Shown here: positions 45,271 through 53,519 of the stretch, one piece after another
Layout of the letters: every line of letters starts with the position of its first letter
Position numbering within the stretch: the first letter of the stretch is position 1
Source of the DNA: Aggregatilinea lenta
GTDB taxonomy: Bacteria > Chloroflexota > Anaerolineae > Aggregatilineales > Aggregatilineaceae
Assembly (NCBI RefSeq): GCF_003569045.1
Contig: NZ_BFCB01000001.1
Coordinates: 214,874 to 278,873 of the forward strand
Reading direction: 5' to 3'
DNA length: 64,000 nucleotides
Position numbers and translations under genes: made by a program
Notes under the pieces: generated by a model
Database searches by the model: none
What the model was told of the DNA's origin: nothing
The model's input: the letters and a program-made list of their open reading frames with translations, nothing else

Positions 45271-45316
45271 TTCTCCCCTCTCCAACCCAGATTGGAGAGG
45301 GGCCGGGGGTGAGGTC
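45271..45316. repeat. CTCTCCAA/TTGGAGAG repeat
   Basis: CCCCTCTCCAACCCAGATTG and GAGAGGGGCCGGGGGTGAGGT. It lies in the malG-amylase spacer and may attenuate transcription between them. Confidence 0.7.
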
Positions 45317-45377
45317 TGCGTTTGCTTTTCGCTGTTGACCTCGCTAACCGCTATTCGCTAACGGCCAATAGCTGCCT

Positions 45378-46379
45378 TTAGCCCTTGACCGAGCCGAGCG
45401 TCAGGCCGCTGATCAGGTACTTGGAGCTGTACAGGAACAGCGCCACCACCGGCACGGTAATCAGCACCGACGCGGCGGCGTAGAGGCCCCACTGCGTTTG
45501 GAAGTTGCCGACGAAGTCGTTCAGGCCCAGCGGCCAGGTGCGGATCTCGTCGGCCTTCAGGATCACGTTGGCAACCTGATACTCCGACCACGCGTTCAGG
45601 AAGTTGAACAGGAAGATCACCGCCAGCGCGGGCGTCGAAAGCGGCAGCACGATGCGATAGAACGCTTCCAGGCGGCTCGCGCCGTCCACCATTGCCGCTT
45701 CCTCCAGGTCATACGGGATCGTGTCGTAGTAGCCTCGCAAGATCCAGATCGACAGCGGAATGGCTGTAGTGATATAGGCCAGCGCCAACCCGAGCAGGTT
45801 ATTTTGCAGCCCCAGGCGCGAGACGATGATGAAGATCGGGATCAGCAGCATGCCCGCCGGGATCATCTGCGTGGAAAGCAGGAGCAGCAGCGCGGGCGAG
45901 CGGCCAGGGAAGCGCCAGCGCGAAAACGCGTAGGCGCTGGTCGCGGCCACGGTGACGCCGATGATCGACACCACGATCGTGATCAGGGCGCTGTTCCAAA
46001 TCCACAGCGTAAAGTTCTGCTCGGTGAACAGGTTGCGGTAATTCTCCAGCGACGCGTTCTGCGGAATGACCGCCAGCGACGTGGAGAGCAGCGTCTGCGT
46101 GGGCCGCAGGGAAACCGTCACCACGCGCGAGACGGGGTAGATGGTGATGATGGAATAGAGGATCAGAAAGCCGTGCGTCGGATGGGCGAGCAGAATCGCC
46201 ACCCAGAGCGCGCCGAGCAGGTACAGGACGTTCATGCCCTGCACCGCCATCAACAGCAGGCCCACCAGGAGCACGATGGGGATCAGAGCGCCACGAATGC
46301 GGCGCAGCCACAGGGCCGACGGCGTCTCGTACGCGCGTTCATCCAGGTAGCGCTGACGGTAGTCTCCGAGGATGCTCAT
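45378..46379 (-). CDS. Maltodextrin ABC transporter permease, MalG-like
   Basis: 333 residues with six core helices plus an N-terminal extension. The ATPase-docking EAA loop is EEAAMVDGASRLEAFYRIVLPLSTPAL (read as EEAAMVDGA and IVLPLS), as in MalG. The C-terminus ends LISGLTLGSVKG, the standard MalG-type tail. It works with the MalF-like protein as a heterodimer. Its ATG overlaps the malF stop by four bases. No MalK-type ATPase gene is in the operon, so a shared ATPase encoded elsewhere must energise it. Confidence 0.93.
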   Translation of the reverse strand: MSILGDYRQRYLDERAYETPSALWLRRIRGALIPIVLLVGLLLMAVQGMNVLYLLGALWVAILLAHPTHGFLILYSIITIYPVSRVVTVSLRPTQTLLSTSLAVIPQNASLENYRNLFTEQNFTLWIWNSALITIVVSIIGVTVAATSAYAFSRWRFPGRSPALLLLLSTQMIPAGMLLIPIFIIVSRLGLQNNLLGLALAYITTAIPLSIWILRGYYDTIPYDLEEAAMVDGASRLEAFYRIVLPLSTPALAVIFLFNFLNAWSEYQVANVILKADEIRTWPLGLNDFVGNFQTQWGLYAAASVLITVPVVALFLYSSKYLISGLTLGSVKG

Positions 46380-48829
46380 GACTGCTCATACACTCCCTTC
46401 AAGGCCCCGCTGCTCGTCACCCAGAAGCTCGCAAACAGGAACAGTACGAAGAAGATCACCAGCGAGAACGCCGCCGCGAAGCCTAACTGGAACTGGCCGT
46501 TTTCGCCGAAGGCGGCATTGTATAACGCCGTCACGAGAATGTTGGTGCTCTCGTTTGGCTCGCCTTTCGTGATCAGGTAAATGACGTTGAAGTTATTGAA
46601 GGTCCAGATCACGTCCAGCGTGATAATCGGCACGGCGACGGGCCGGATCAGCGGCACGGTCACGTTGCGGAAGCGTTGCCACGCGTTCGCCCCGTCGATC
46701 TCCGCCGCTTCGTAGTACTCGCCCGCGATGGACTGCAAGCCGCCCAGTAGCGTCACCATGTAGAACGGGATGCCAAGCCAGATGTTGACGAACGTCACCG
46801 CCACAAACGCGGGCAGCGGCGTATAGAGCCAGTTGACCGGGTCCAGCCCGATCTGCGTCAGCAGCACGTTGACGAAGCCATACTGATAGTTGAACTCGCC
46901 CTTCCAGGCCAGCGCGATGATCGGCTGCGGGATGGCCCACGGCAGGATGATGATCGCGCGGTAGAGGCCCCGGAAGCGCAGACCATCGCGGTTGAGCATC
47001 ATCGCCAGGATCATGCCGAGGATGAGGTGGAACACCACGTTCAGCACGGTCCAGGCAATCGTCGTGCGCATCAGGCGCGGGAAGGTGGAGTTCTGCGTCT
47101 GGAGCAGGCGGCCCCAGCCGTCCACGTCGCCCGTCGCAGAATCGGTGTGCACGAACACGCGCTTGAAGTTGTCCCAGCCATAGCTCAGGCTGTATAGCAC
47201 GATGTCGCGCTGGGTGGTCGTCACTTCGCGCGGCGCGTCGTTCAGCCAGCCGACGGTGCCGTCGTCCAGCCGGACCTGATAGCGGGTGAAGGTCTGCGGG
47301 GCGTCGTTCGCCACGTTGACGCGCTGGTCTTCGTCCAGTTCCGCCAGCGGCTCACCCACGCCGCCGATTTCGGGAAAGACTTCGGCGGTGTCGCTGGTGC
47401 TGAAGTTCGTCGCCACTTCGCCGCTCACGGTGGCCCAGCCCAGCGTGCCATCGTCCAGGCGGATGCGGTGCCACGTCACGTCCTTCGAATCGTCGTGCTG
47501 CACCAGCCGGACCTGCGACCCGCCGGGCACGATGCCCACGGAGTCGCTGTCCGCGTTCGCCTCGCTAAGCAACGTCGCGTCGTCGGGCAGATCGAACACC
47601 TCGACATCCGTCAGGTCGGTCGGCATGATGCCGGTGATCCAGCCCTCGGTGCCGTCTTCGGTCGTCACGTGATACCACGTTACGTCCGTCTCGTTGTTGG
47701 TCGAAACCAGGATGAGCTGCTGCCCCGCGCCGATGCCGGCCACGGCCTCGCCTTCGGCGTCCATGTCGGGATAGAGCGTCGTGTCGGCGGGCGAGGTAAA
47801 GGTCTGGATCGTCTGGGTGGGCAGTTCTTCAGTGTTCACCCAGCCGGTGATGTCGTCGATGGGATAAAACACCTGATACCACGTGAGGGTCACAGCCTGA
47901 ATGAGCTGCGTTTCTTCGCCCGCCGCCGCTGTGCCGACGACCTCACTGTCGGGCGACATCGCGTCGTGCAGCTCGGCCTGCTCGTCGGGGAAGAACGAGC
48001 GGCGGGCGATCACCAGCTCGGCATCGACCCAGCCGGTGGTGTCCTCGCCCATGTTCAGCTCGTACCAGCTCGTGCGCGCCGACGTCACCACCCGCGCACC
48101 GGTCCCCTCCGCGACGGTGTCCTCGGCCACGTCACCGCCGACGCTGTCGTCGTAGAGCGTCGCGTCGCTGCGCACGAAGAAGACGTTGTTCGGCACCCAG
48201 CCCGTCTGGCCGGACGACGTTTGCACCGGCCACCAATCGCGCTCGTCCTGCACGTCGAGCACTTCGACCTTGTACTGGTTGAACGCGCGCACGCACAGCG
48301 GGTCCGCGCCGCACAACTGGTTGGAAGGCGTGCCATCGTCGTTGAGCTTGACCGGCTGCCCGCTGTAACGAATATAGTTGCTAATCTTTGAGCTGCGGCT
48401 GGTCACGTCGACCTGATCGCCCTCTTGCAGCTCGAAGGCCACGTCCGCCGTTTCGTTCGGCTCGACGCGCGCGTCATAATCGACCTGCATCTCGACATCC
48501 GCGCCAGGCGCGGCGCGTCCCAACGAGCACTCGGCGCTGGTGATGTCGGTGTTGGGAATGTAACAGGCGATGGTCTTCAGGCGGAGATCGGAAAAAGCCA
48601 GCCTCAAATTATATACAAACGGATAAACAGTAAATATAAGCAGTGCCACCGCCGCGGGCGCGACCAGGGTGTAGGGAAGCGCGAACCGGCTTCGGAAGAC
48701 CTTGGCGACCAGCAGGTAAACGACAACCTCAAGCACCACGACGGCTACGAGCGTCACGAGCAGTAGGGGGAGGAGGCTAACCAGTCGGTCGACAGCCAGA
48801 TCGAACGTCAGCCCTTCGGCGAGCAGCAT
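46376..48829 (-). CDS. MalF-like permease with six SH3b-like repeats in its first outer loop
   Basis: About 817 residues, far longer than a usual sugar permease (about 300) or MalF (514). An extra N-terminal helix (about 18-43) and the canonical first helix (about 53-78, YTLVAPAAVALLIFTVYPF) precede a 500-residue loop, then five permease helices with the EAA loop EYYEAAEIDGANAW (about 706). The loop contains six repeats that each end in a G-W-(V/I/A/L) strand: GWVPNN, GWVDAE, GWVNTE, GWITGI, GWATVS, GWLNDA, spaced 56-68 residues, typical of bacterial SH3 domains. By the positive-inside rule the loop is extracytoplasmic. AAAGGAG is spaced 6 bases from ATG 48829; the ATG at 48835 directly abuts it. 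Confidence 0.92.
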   Translation of the reverse strand: MLLAEGLTFDLAVDRLVSLLPLLLVTLVAVVVLEVVVYLLVAKVFRSRFALPYTLVAPAAVALLIFTVYPFVYNLRLAFSDLRLKTIACYIPNTDITSAECSLGRAAPGADVEMQVDYDARVEPNETADVAFELQEGDQVDVTSRSSKISNYIRYSGQPVKLNDDGTPSNQLCGADPLCVRAFNQYKVEVLDVQDERDWWPVQTSSGQTGWVPNNVFFVRSDATLYDDSVGGDVAEDTVAEGTGARVVTSARTSWYELNMGEDTTGWVDAELVIARRSFFPDEQAELHDAMSPDSEVVGTAAAGEETQLIQAVTLTWYQVFYPIDDITGWVNTEELPTQTIQTFTSPADTTLYPDMDAEGEAVAGIGAGQQLILVSTNNETDVTWYHVTTEDGTEGWITGIMPTDLTDVEVFDLPDDATLLSEANADSDSVGIVPGGSQVRLVQHDDSKDVTWHRIRLDDGTLGWATVSGEVATNFSTSDTAEVFPEIGGVGEPLAELDEDQRVNVANDAPQTFTRYQVRLDDGTVGWLNDAPREVTTTQRDIVLYSLSYGWDNFKRVFVHTDSATGDVDGWGRLLQTQNSTFPRLMRTTIAWTVLNVVFHLILGMILAMMLNRDGLRFRGLYRAIIILPWAIPQPIIALAWKGEFNYQYGFVNVLLTQIGLDPVNWLYTPLPAFVAVTFVNIWLGIPFYMVTLLGGLQSIAGEYYEAAEIDGANAWQRFRNVTVPLIRPVAVPIITLDVIWTFNNFNVIYLITKGEPNESTNILVTALYNAAFGENGQFQLGFAAAFSLVIFFVLFLFASFWVTSSGALKGVYEQS

Positions 48830-48886
48830 CGACATCTCCTTTCATAGACAAAACGAGCAGCGAGTAAAGGCAGGCTCTACTCGCTG

Positions 48887-49016
48887 CTTAGCGCGTGTGT
48901 GGAACGACGCCTATCCCTGAGTTCCCGCCCTTGCAGAATGGGCAAGGGCGAGAACGCTCCCCTTCTCCTTGAAGGAGAAGGGGACGGGGGGTGAGGGTTT
49001 CCGTACACACAGTTAG
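48887..49016. mobile_element. MITE-like repeat, copy 5 (divergent)
   Basis: Ends CTTAGCGCGTGTGTGGAAC and GGGTTTCCGTACACACAGTTAG. The middle is different from copies 1-3 (CCCGCCCTTGCAGAATGGGCAAGGGCG) but keeps CTCCTTGAAGGAG. It lies between the binding-protein gene and malF. Confidence 0.7.
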
Positions 49017-49050
49017 AGATCCACTGCCGGTGTGACCTCAGACGTACAGG

Positions 49051-50349
49051 CTACTCAAGCCCGGCGATACATTCCTCTGCAAACGACTGCGCGTTCGCGG
49101 CAGCGTCTTCGGGCGTCTCAGAACCGTTCATCACGGCCTGATATTCCTGCTTGACGCCGTCGAACAGGCAGCGCATTTCGACGTTCACCGGCTGGGGAAC
49201 GCCCGTCGACAGAGCGGTGGCGCTTTCAGCCGTCAGAGCGTCTTCCGCCACTTCGGGCGCGTCGAAGGCCGGGAGGTAACCGGGCAGACGACCCTGCTCA
49301 ACCGTGTACTTGAGGATCTGATCGGTGTCGGTGGTGTACCATTCCAGGAACGCCTGGACCACGTCGAGGTTGTCGCCCGTGGTGGCGGTCGGGATCATGG
49401 CGTACGTACCGGCGATCAGCGGGGCGGGCTGGCCTTCTTCGAACATCGGGAAGGGCGCGAGGCCGAGGTCGTCGCCGAGCGCGGCGATCATGCCCGTGTC
49501 ACCACCCAGGCTCCAGTCGCCATTGATGGTCATGGCGGCCTTGCCGTCCTTGAAGAAGCCGTCGAGGCAGTCGTAGTTACATTCGCTGGCGGTAATTTCG
49601 TCCGTGAACTTGAAGTCGTACAGAAGTTGGTAGGTGTCGATCAGCGACTGGTTGTCCAGATCCGGCGTCACGCCGTCTTCCGCGAAGCCCACAAACGGCA
49701 CGCCGTCAGGGTTGATCGCCTGCATCCAGGGGAAGACCCAGAAGCTTTCTTCCTGGCTGAACAGGAACGGCACGAAGCCTTCCACGTCCGCGTTTTCTTC
49801 CTTGAGCTGCTGGCTGAGTTCGATCAGTTCGTCCACGGTCGTGGGCGGGGTGTCGATCATCGACTTATTGTAGATCAGCATCAGGTGGTTACCAGCGCTG
49901 AAGGGGATACCCCAGATCTCGCCGTTGAGGTTCACGGTGTTGAGGTAGTCGTCCATCGTGAACAGGTCGTCCAGCGGCTGGATGATACCGGCTTCCACGA
50001 ACGGCCCGGCCTGGTCGGCCACGGTCCACAGAAAGTCCGGCACGCCTTCGCCCGCCAGGGCAACGGTTTGCAGTTCGGTACGGACTTCTTCGACGTCCTT
50101 GGTCTCGATGGTCAGGGTCGAGCCAGGAGCATTTTCGGCAGCCCATTCGTCAAACGCGCCCTGCATATCGATGGCGGTCATGAACTCGGGCGACTCTTTG
50201 GACCACAGCACCAGATCGACCGCCGGAAGTTGGGCGGTGCCTTCGGTCGTGGCGGGGTGAACATTGGCAGCGAACGCGGGCACGGTCAGCCCGGCGGTCG
50301 TCGCCACAAGAAGAGCGATCACGCCTAGCGACTTAATCGTTCTACGCAT
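49051..50349 (-). CDS. Maltose/maltodextrin-type ABC substrate-binding protein
   Basis: 432 residues, SBP_bac_1 family. A Sec signal peptide (SLGVIALLVATTAGLTVPAFA, cleavage likely AFA-A) is present with no lipobox Cys. Mature-protein signatures include DLVLWSKESPEF, NGEIWGIPFSAGNHLMLIYNKSM, GKAAMTINGDW and the C-terminal helix EDAAANAQSFAEECI. It should capture oligosaccharides released by the amylase and deliver them to MalFG. First gene of the operon; a MITE-like element separates it from malF, which may lower expression of the permease relative to the binding protein. Confidence 0.93.
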   Translation of the reverse strand: MRRTIKSLGVIALLVATTAGLTVPAFAANVHPATTEGTAQLPAVDLVLWSKESPEFMTAIDMQGAFDEWAAENAPGSTLTIETKDVEEVRTELQTVALAGEGVPDFLWTVADQAGPFVEAGIIQPLDDLFTMDDYLNTVNLNGEIWGIPFSAGNHLMLIYNKSMIDTPPTTVDELIELSQQLKEENADVEGFVPFLFSQEESFWVFPWMQAINPDGVPFVGFAEDGVTPDLDNQSLIDTYQLLYDFKFTDEITASECNYDCLDGFFKDGKAAMTINGDWSLGGDTGMIAALGDDLGLAPFPMFEEGQPAPLIAGTYAMIPTATTGDNLDVVQAFLEWYTTDTDQILKYTVEQGRLPGYLPAFDAPEVAEDALTAESATALSTGVPQPVNVEMRCLFDGVKQEYQAVMNGSETPEDAAANAQSFAEECIAGLE

Positions 50350-50514
50350 CCCTATCTTATTCCTTTCAGTCAGCGTTCTTCTGAGCCTTCAAAGTCGGAG
50401 ATTAGGTTCGTTAAATTTTGCGGCATACAGCGCCCGGCAGTGGGAGCCGTCTACTCTGTTTTTACATCAGTTCAGACAATTTGACAATACGGCAAAGCCC
50501 AATAACAGAGATGG

Positions 50515-50547
50515 GCTAACATCGCCCTAAGAGTTAGCTTTTGTTAA
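50515..50547. promoter_or_regulatory. Possible operator dyad near the maltodextrin operon
   Basis: GCTAAC and GTTAGC separated by 12 bases, followed by TTTTGTTAAC. A regulator has not been identified; the LacI protein at 38311 is a candidate by proximity only. Confidence 0.35.
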
Positions 50548-50608
50548 CCATTCTGTCGCCCGCAGCATTCACCGACGAAACGACGGCCCGGCTGCGTATA
50601 TAAGCGTA

Positions 50609-50614
50609 TATAAT
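50609..50614 (+). promoter_or_regulatory. Possible -10 box of the M1 peptidase gene
   Basis: GCGTATATAATGG contains TATAAT 66 bases before the ATG at 50680; the -35 region is poor. Confidence 0.4.
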
Positions 50615-50679
50615 GGTGACGTTATTCCGGCCAATGCCGTCCCGATGGGCGCACTGAAACGGGCGAGGAGCAAGACAGG

Positions 50680-52305
50680 ATGACGAGTACGAAAATCTCG
50701 GCGCTTCTGGCGCTGGCAGGGCTGGGGCTGGTCCTTTTGACCGCGTGCAGCGGCACGGACGCGGGCGCATCGGGCCTGCCGACGCTGCCGCCAACCATCA
50801 CCGCCCTGCCGCCCGTGACGCCCACCGACATCCCCGTGCCGGACGCCATTGCGCTGCCCGCCGTGAACTGGGACGACGTCGAGCCGTTCCGCGCGGCGAT
50901 GCGCGCCCGCTTCACGGGCGACGTGGACGACTTCGTGGACGCCAACCGCTACTACATCGAGGCCAGCCTCGACTTCGAGAACGGCGTGGCCGTGGTGCGC
51001 GGCGCGGAGCGCGTGCGCTACACCAACCATTCCGCCGACACGCTGAACGAGATCGTATTCCGGCTCTACCCCAACCTGCCCGCGCTGGGGGGACGTATGA
51101 CTATCTACCGGGCCGAAGTCAACGGCGCGCCGGTCGACCCGGTGCTGACCGAACGCCTGACGGCGCTCGCGCTGCCGCTCGCGGAGCCGCTGGAACCGGG
51201 CGAGTCGGTCGAGATGCTGCTCCAGTTCAGCGCCACCGCCGAGCGCGGCATGAACGCCTCATACGGCCAGTTCGGCTATCAGGACGAGGTCTTCTCCGGG
51301 CCGGAGTGGTACCCGGTGCTGTCCGTCTACCGCGAGGAGACGGGCTGGTGGACCGAGCGTCCCACGCCGACCGGCGACGCAGTGTTCAGCGAAACGGGCC
51401 TGTACGAAACTTACCTGACCGTGCCGAAGGATTTCGTCGTGGTGATGAGCGGCTCCGAGGTGGAGTCGTACGCAGTGGACGAGAACCGCACGACCTACCA
51501 CTATGTCAGTGGCCCCATGCGCGACTCGATCCTGGTCGCCAGCCCGAACTTCGGCAAGCTGACGGAGATGGTGGACGACATCGCGGTGAACGTCTACTAC
51601 TGGCCGGGCGGTGAGGCGGCAGCGGAAGCGGTCATGACCCAGGCCACGGACTCCGTGCGGATCTTCAACGAGACCTTCGGGCCGTACCCCTTCGCAGAGT
51701 TCGACGTAGCCGAGACGTTCAACTATACCGGTATCGAGTATCCGGGCGTGGTGGTCATTGCCAACGGAAACTGGGTGCGTGGCAATCCATTCCTGGAGAC
51801 CACCGTCGCGCACGAGACGGCGCACCAGTGGTGGTATAGCCTGGTGGGCAACAATCAGGTGGATGAGCCGTGGCTGGACGAATCGATCACCTCATACTCG
51901 GAATACGTCTACGCGCGCGAGGTCTACAACGAGCGCCGCGCCCAGGAACAGCGCGAAAGTGACCAGGACTACTACAACTTCTATCGCGGCTCCGGCGCGC
52001 CCGACCTGCCGCTGGACCTACCGGTCACGTCCTACTCGGACAGCAACTACGCCGTGATCATCTACGTCAAGGGGCCGCTGTTCTACGCCGAGCTTGAAAA
52101 CCTGCTGGGCCGCGACAAGTTCCTGGCCGCGCTCCAGCTCTACTTCGAGCGCAACCGCTACCGGGTCGTCGAGCCGAAAGACGTGCTGGACGCCTTCGAG
52201 GACGCCACGGGCGAAGACCTGGACGCGATCTTCTACGAGTGGGTGGGCGACTTCCCCGGCCTCGATCCGTCCGTGGTGGAGGCCGCCGCGTCCGCGTCGA
52301 GTTAG
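50680..52305 (+). CDS. M1 family metallopeptidase lipoprotein
   Basis: 541 residues, aminopeptidase N-like. Lipobox LVLLTAC (Cys about residue 23) makes it a membrane-anchored exported enzyme. The N-terminal beta domain (about 90-270) is followed by the catalytic domain with HETAHQWW and, 18 residues later, the third zinc ligand Glu in EPWLDESITSYSEY (H-E-x-x-H-x18-E). The exopeptidase G-A-M-E-N motif is replaced by NYTGIEYPGVV, so it may not be a strict aminopeptidase. It degrades peptides outside the cell. No C-terminal ERAP domain is present. Confidence 0.93.
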   Translation: MTSTKISALLALAGLGLVLLTACSGTDAGASGLPTLPPTITALPPVTPTDIPVPDAIALPAVNWDDVEPFRAAMRARFTGDVDDFVDANRYYIEASLDFENGVAVVRGAERVRYTNHSADTLNEIVFRLYPNLPALGGRMTIYRAEVNGAPVDPVLTERLTALALPLAEPLEPGESVEMLLQFSATAERGMNASYGQFGYQDEVFSGPEWYPVLSVYREETGWWTERPTPTGDAVFSETGLYETYLTVPKDFVVVMSGSEVESYAVDENRTTYHYVSGPMRDSILVASPNFGKLTEMVDDIAVNVYYWPGGEAAAEAVMTQATDSVRIFNETFGPYPFAEFDVAETFNYTGIEYPGVVVIANGNWVRGNPFLETTVAHETAHQWWYSLVGNNQVDEPWLDESITSYSEYVYAREVYNERRAQEQRESDQDYYNFYRGSGAPDLPLDLPVTSYSDSNYAVIIYVKGPLFYAELENLLGRDKFLAALQLYFERNRYRVVEPKDVLDAFEDATGEDLDAIFYEWVGDFPGLDPSVVEAAASASS

Positions 52306-52325
52306 GCGCGCCTGTCAGGCTGTGC

Positions 52326-52351
52326 CGTAGGGGCAGGGCTTGCTCCGCCCG
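52326..52351. repeat. GTAGGGGCAGGGCTTGCTCCGCCC repeat
   Basis: Partial palindrome GGGGCAGGGC/GCTCCGCCC after the M1 gene; the right GTA end is missing. Confidence 0.6.
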
Positions 52352-52457
52352 TTAAGAGCAAAGCCCTATCCCAGGGGCTGCACGAGTCTGTTACAATCAA
52401 CACAAACTCAGCCGCCGCCGTTCGAGCGGCGGTTCAGCGCCGGAAGGGGCGATCCGC

Positions 52458-52946
52458 ATGACGAACGCGGCCCCGTGGTGGAAGAACACGCGCGGCGAAT
52501 ATTACGTGATCGTGCAGGTATTTCTGTTCGCGCTGATCGCCGCCGGGCCGCTGCTGGACGGCAGGCAGATCGGGCCGGACGCGCTGCGCCTCCCGGCGCT
52601 GGTCGTGGGCGGCGTGCTGGTCGCGATCGGCGGGCTGTTGTCGTTGGCGGGCCTGTTTGGGCTGGGGCGCAACCTGTCCGTGCTGCCGCATCCCAAAGAT
52701 GACGCCGAGATGATCCAGTCTGGCGCGTATGGCCTCGTGCGCCACCCGATCTACAGCGGGCTGATCATCGCGGGGGCGGGCTGGGGGATCGCGTTCCGCA
52801 GTGGGATCACGCTCGGCTTGGCGCTGGCGCTGTTCCTGTTCTTCGACGTCAAGTCGCGGCGTGAGGAGCGCTGGCTGATGCGCAAGTTCCCCGGCTACGC
52901 GGCCTACCGCCAGCGCGTGCACAAGCTGATCCCGTTCGTCTACTGA
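52458..52946 (+). CDS. Isoprenylcysteine carboxyl methyltransferase-like membrane protein
   Basis: 162 residues, with four hydrophobic segments (about 18-38, 45-70, 90-110, 113-130). The motif GAYGLVRHPIYSGLIIAGAGWGIAF followed by EERWLMRKFPGYAAYRQRVHKLIPF is that of ICMT/PEMT-type bacterial methyltransferases: an R-H-P-x-Y-x-G SAM-binding loop and a final E-E-x-x-L-x-x-x-F-G-x-x-Y. In bacteria the substrate is usually a lipid or polyprenyl compound, not a prenylated protein. Probably single-gene transcript. Confidence 0.85.
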   Translation: MTNAAPWWKNTRGEYYVIVQVFLFALIAAGPLLDGRQIGPDALRLPALVVGGVLVAIGGLLSLAGLFGLGRNLSVLPHPKDDAEMIQSGAYGLVRHPIYSGLIIAGAGWGIAFRSGITLGLALALFLFFDVKSRREERWLMRKFPGYAAYRQRVHKLIPFVY

Positions 52947-53044
52947 AGATCGCGTACGGATTTCTACGCATTGCCGCGAACTGCCCCACCCGGTAAGATC
53001 CATATGAGACGTCCCGGTTTTATAATCACCCTGGAGAGGGCCGT

Positions 53045-53515
53045 ATGACCGTACGCGTATTATTCGTCTGCCTGGGCAACATCTGCCGCTCCCCGATGGC
53101 CGAGGCCGTCTTTGCGCATCTGGTGGAACGGGCCGGGCTGGACGGCGAGATCGAGATCGATTCGGCGGGCACAAGCAGCTACCACATCGGCCAGCGCGCC
53201 CACCGGGGCACGCGCGACGTGCTGCGGCGCAACGGCATCGACTACGAAGGTGATGCGCGGCAGGTAACCCCGCGCGACTTCGAGCGGTTCGACTACATCC
53301 TTGCGATGGACAGCGACAATCTGGCCGACCTGCGCCGCCTGATGCCGAAGGACAGCCAGGCCGTCGTGAAGCGCTTCCTCGATTACGCGGACGGCGTGAA
53401 GATCCACGACGTGCCCGACCCGTACTACACCAACCGCTTTGACGACGTGTACGCGCTGGTCCGGCAGGGCGCGGAAGGGCTGCTGGCCGCGATCCGGCAG
53501 GACAAGGGGCTGTAA
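53045..53515 (+). CDS. Low-molecular-weight protein tyrosine phosphatase family protein
   Basis: 156 residues, full length. The signature loop FVCLGNICRSPMAEAVF (catalytic Cys about residue 9, P-loop C-x5-R-S) and the acid motif DPYYTNRFDDVY near residue 130 are intact. Members dephosphorylate phosphotyrosine or small sugar phosphates. The next gene begins 4 bases after its stop and encodes a fructosamine-kinase-like protein, a pairing known from bacteria in which the phosphatase-like member acts on ribulose-5-phosphate or ketosamine-type products, so its role here may be metabolic. Confidence 0.95.
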   Translation: MTVRVLFVCLGNICRSPMAEAVFAHLVERAGLDGEIEIDSAGTSSYHIGQRAHRGTRDVLRRNGIDYEGDARQVTPRDFERFDYILAMDSDNLADLRRLMPKDSQAVVKRFLDYADGVKIHDVPDPYYTNRFDDVYALVRQGAEGLLAAIRQDKGL

Positions 53516-53519
53516 GCGC

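Larger units (their letters stand above)
50350..50679. other. 330-base divergent region between the maltodextrin operon and the M1 peptidase gene
   Basis: Both promoters must lie here. Visible elements are a dyad GCTAAC-N12-GTTAGC (50515-50538), next to a GTTAAC palindrome (50542-50547), which could be an operator; TTGACA at 50481; and TATAAT at 50609-50614. It is more AT-rich than the genes. Confidence 0.5.

Noticed and set aside
45115..45285. Longer start for the secreted amylase at 45285
   Set aside because: It would bury a standard signal peptide (starting MWRKSKSVLTAIL) 57 residues inside the protein; the ATG at 45114 has a good AGGAGAAC.
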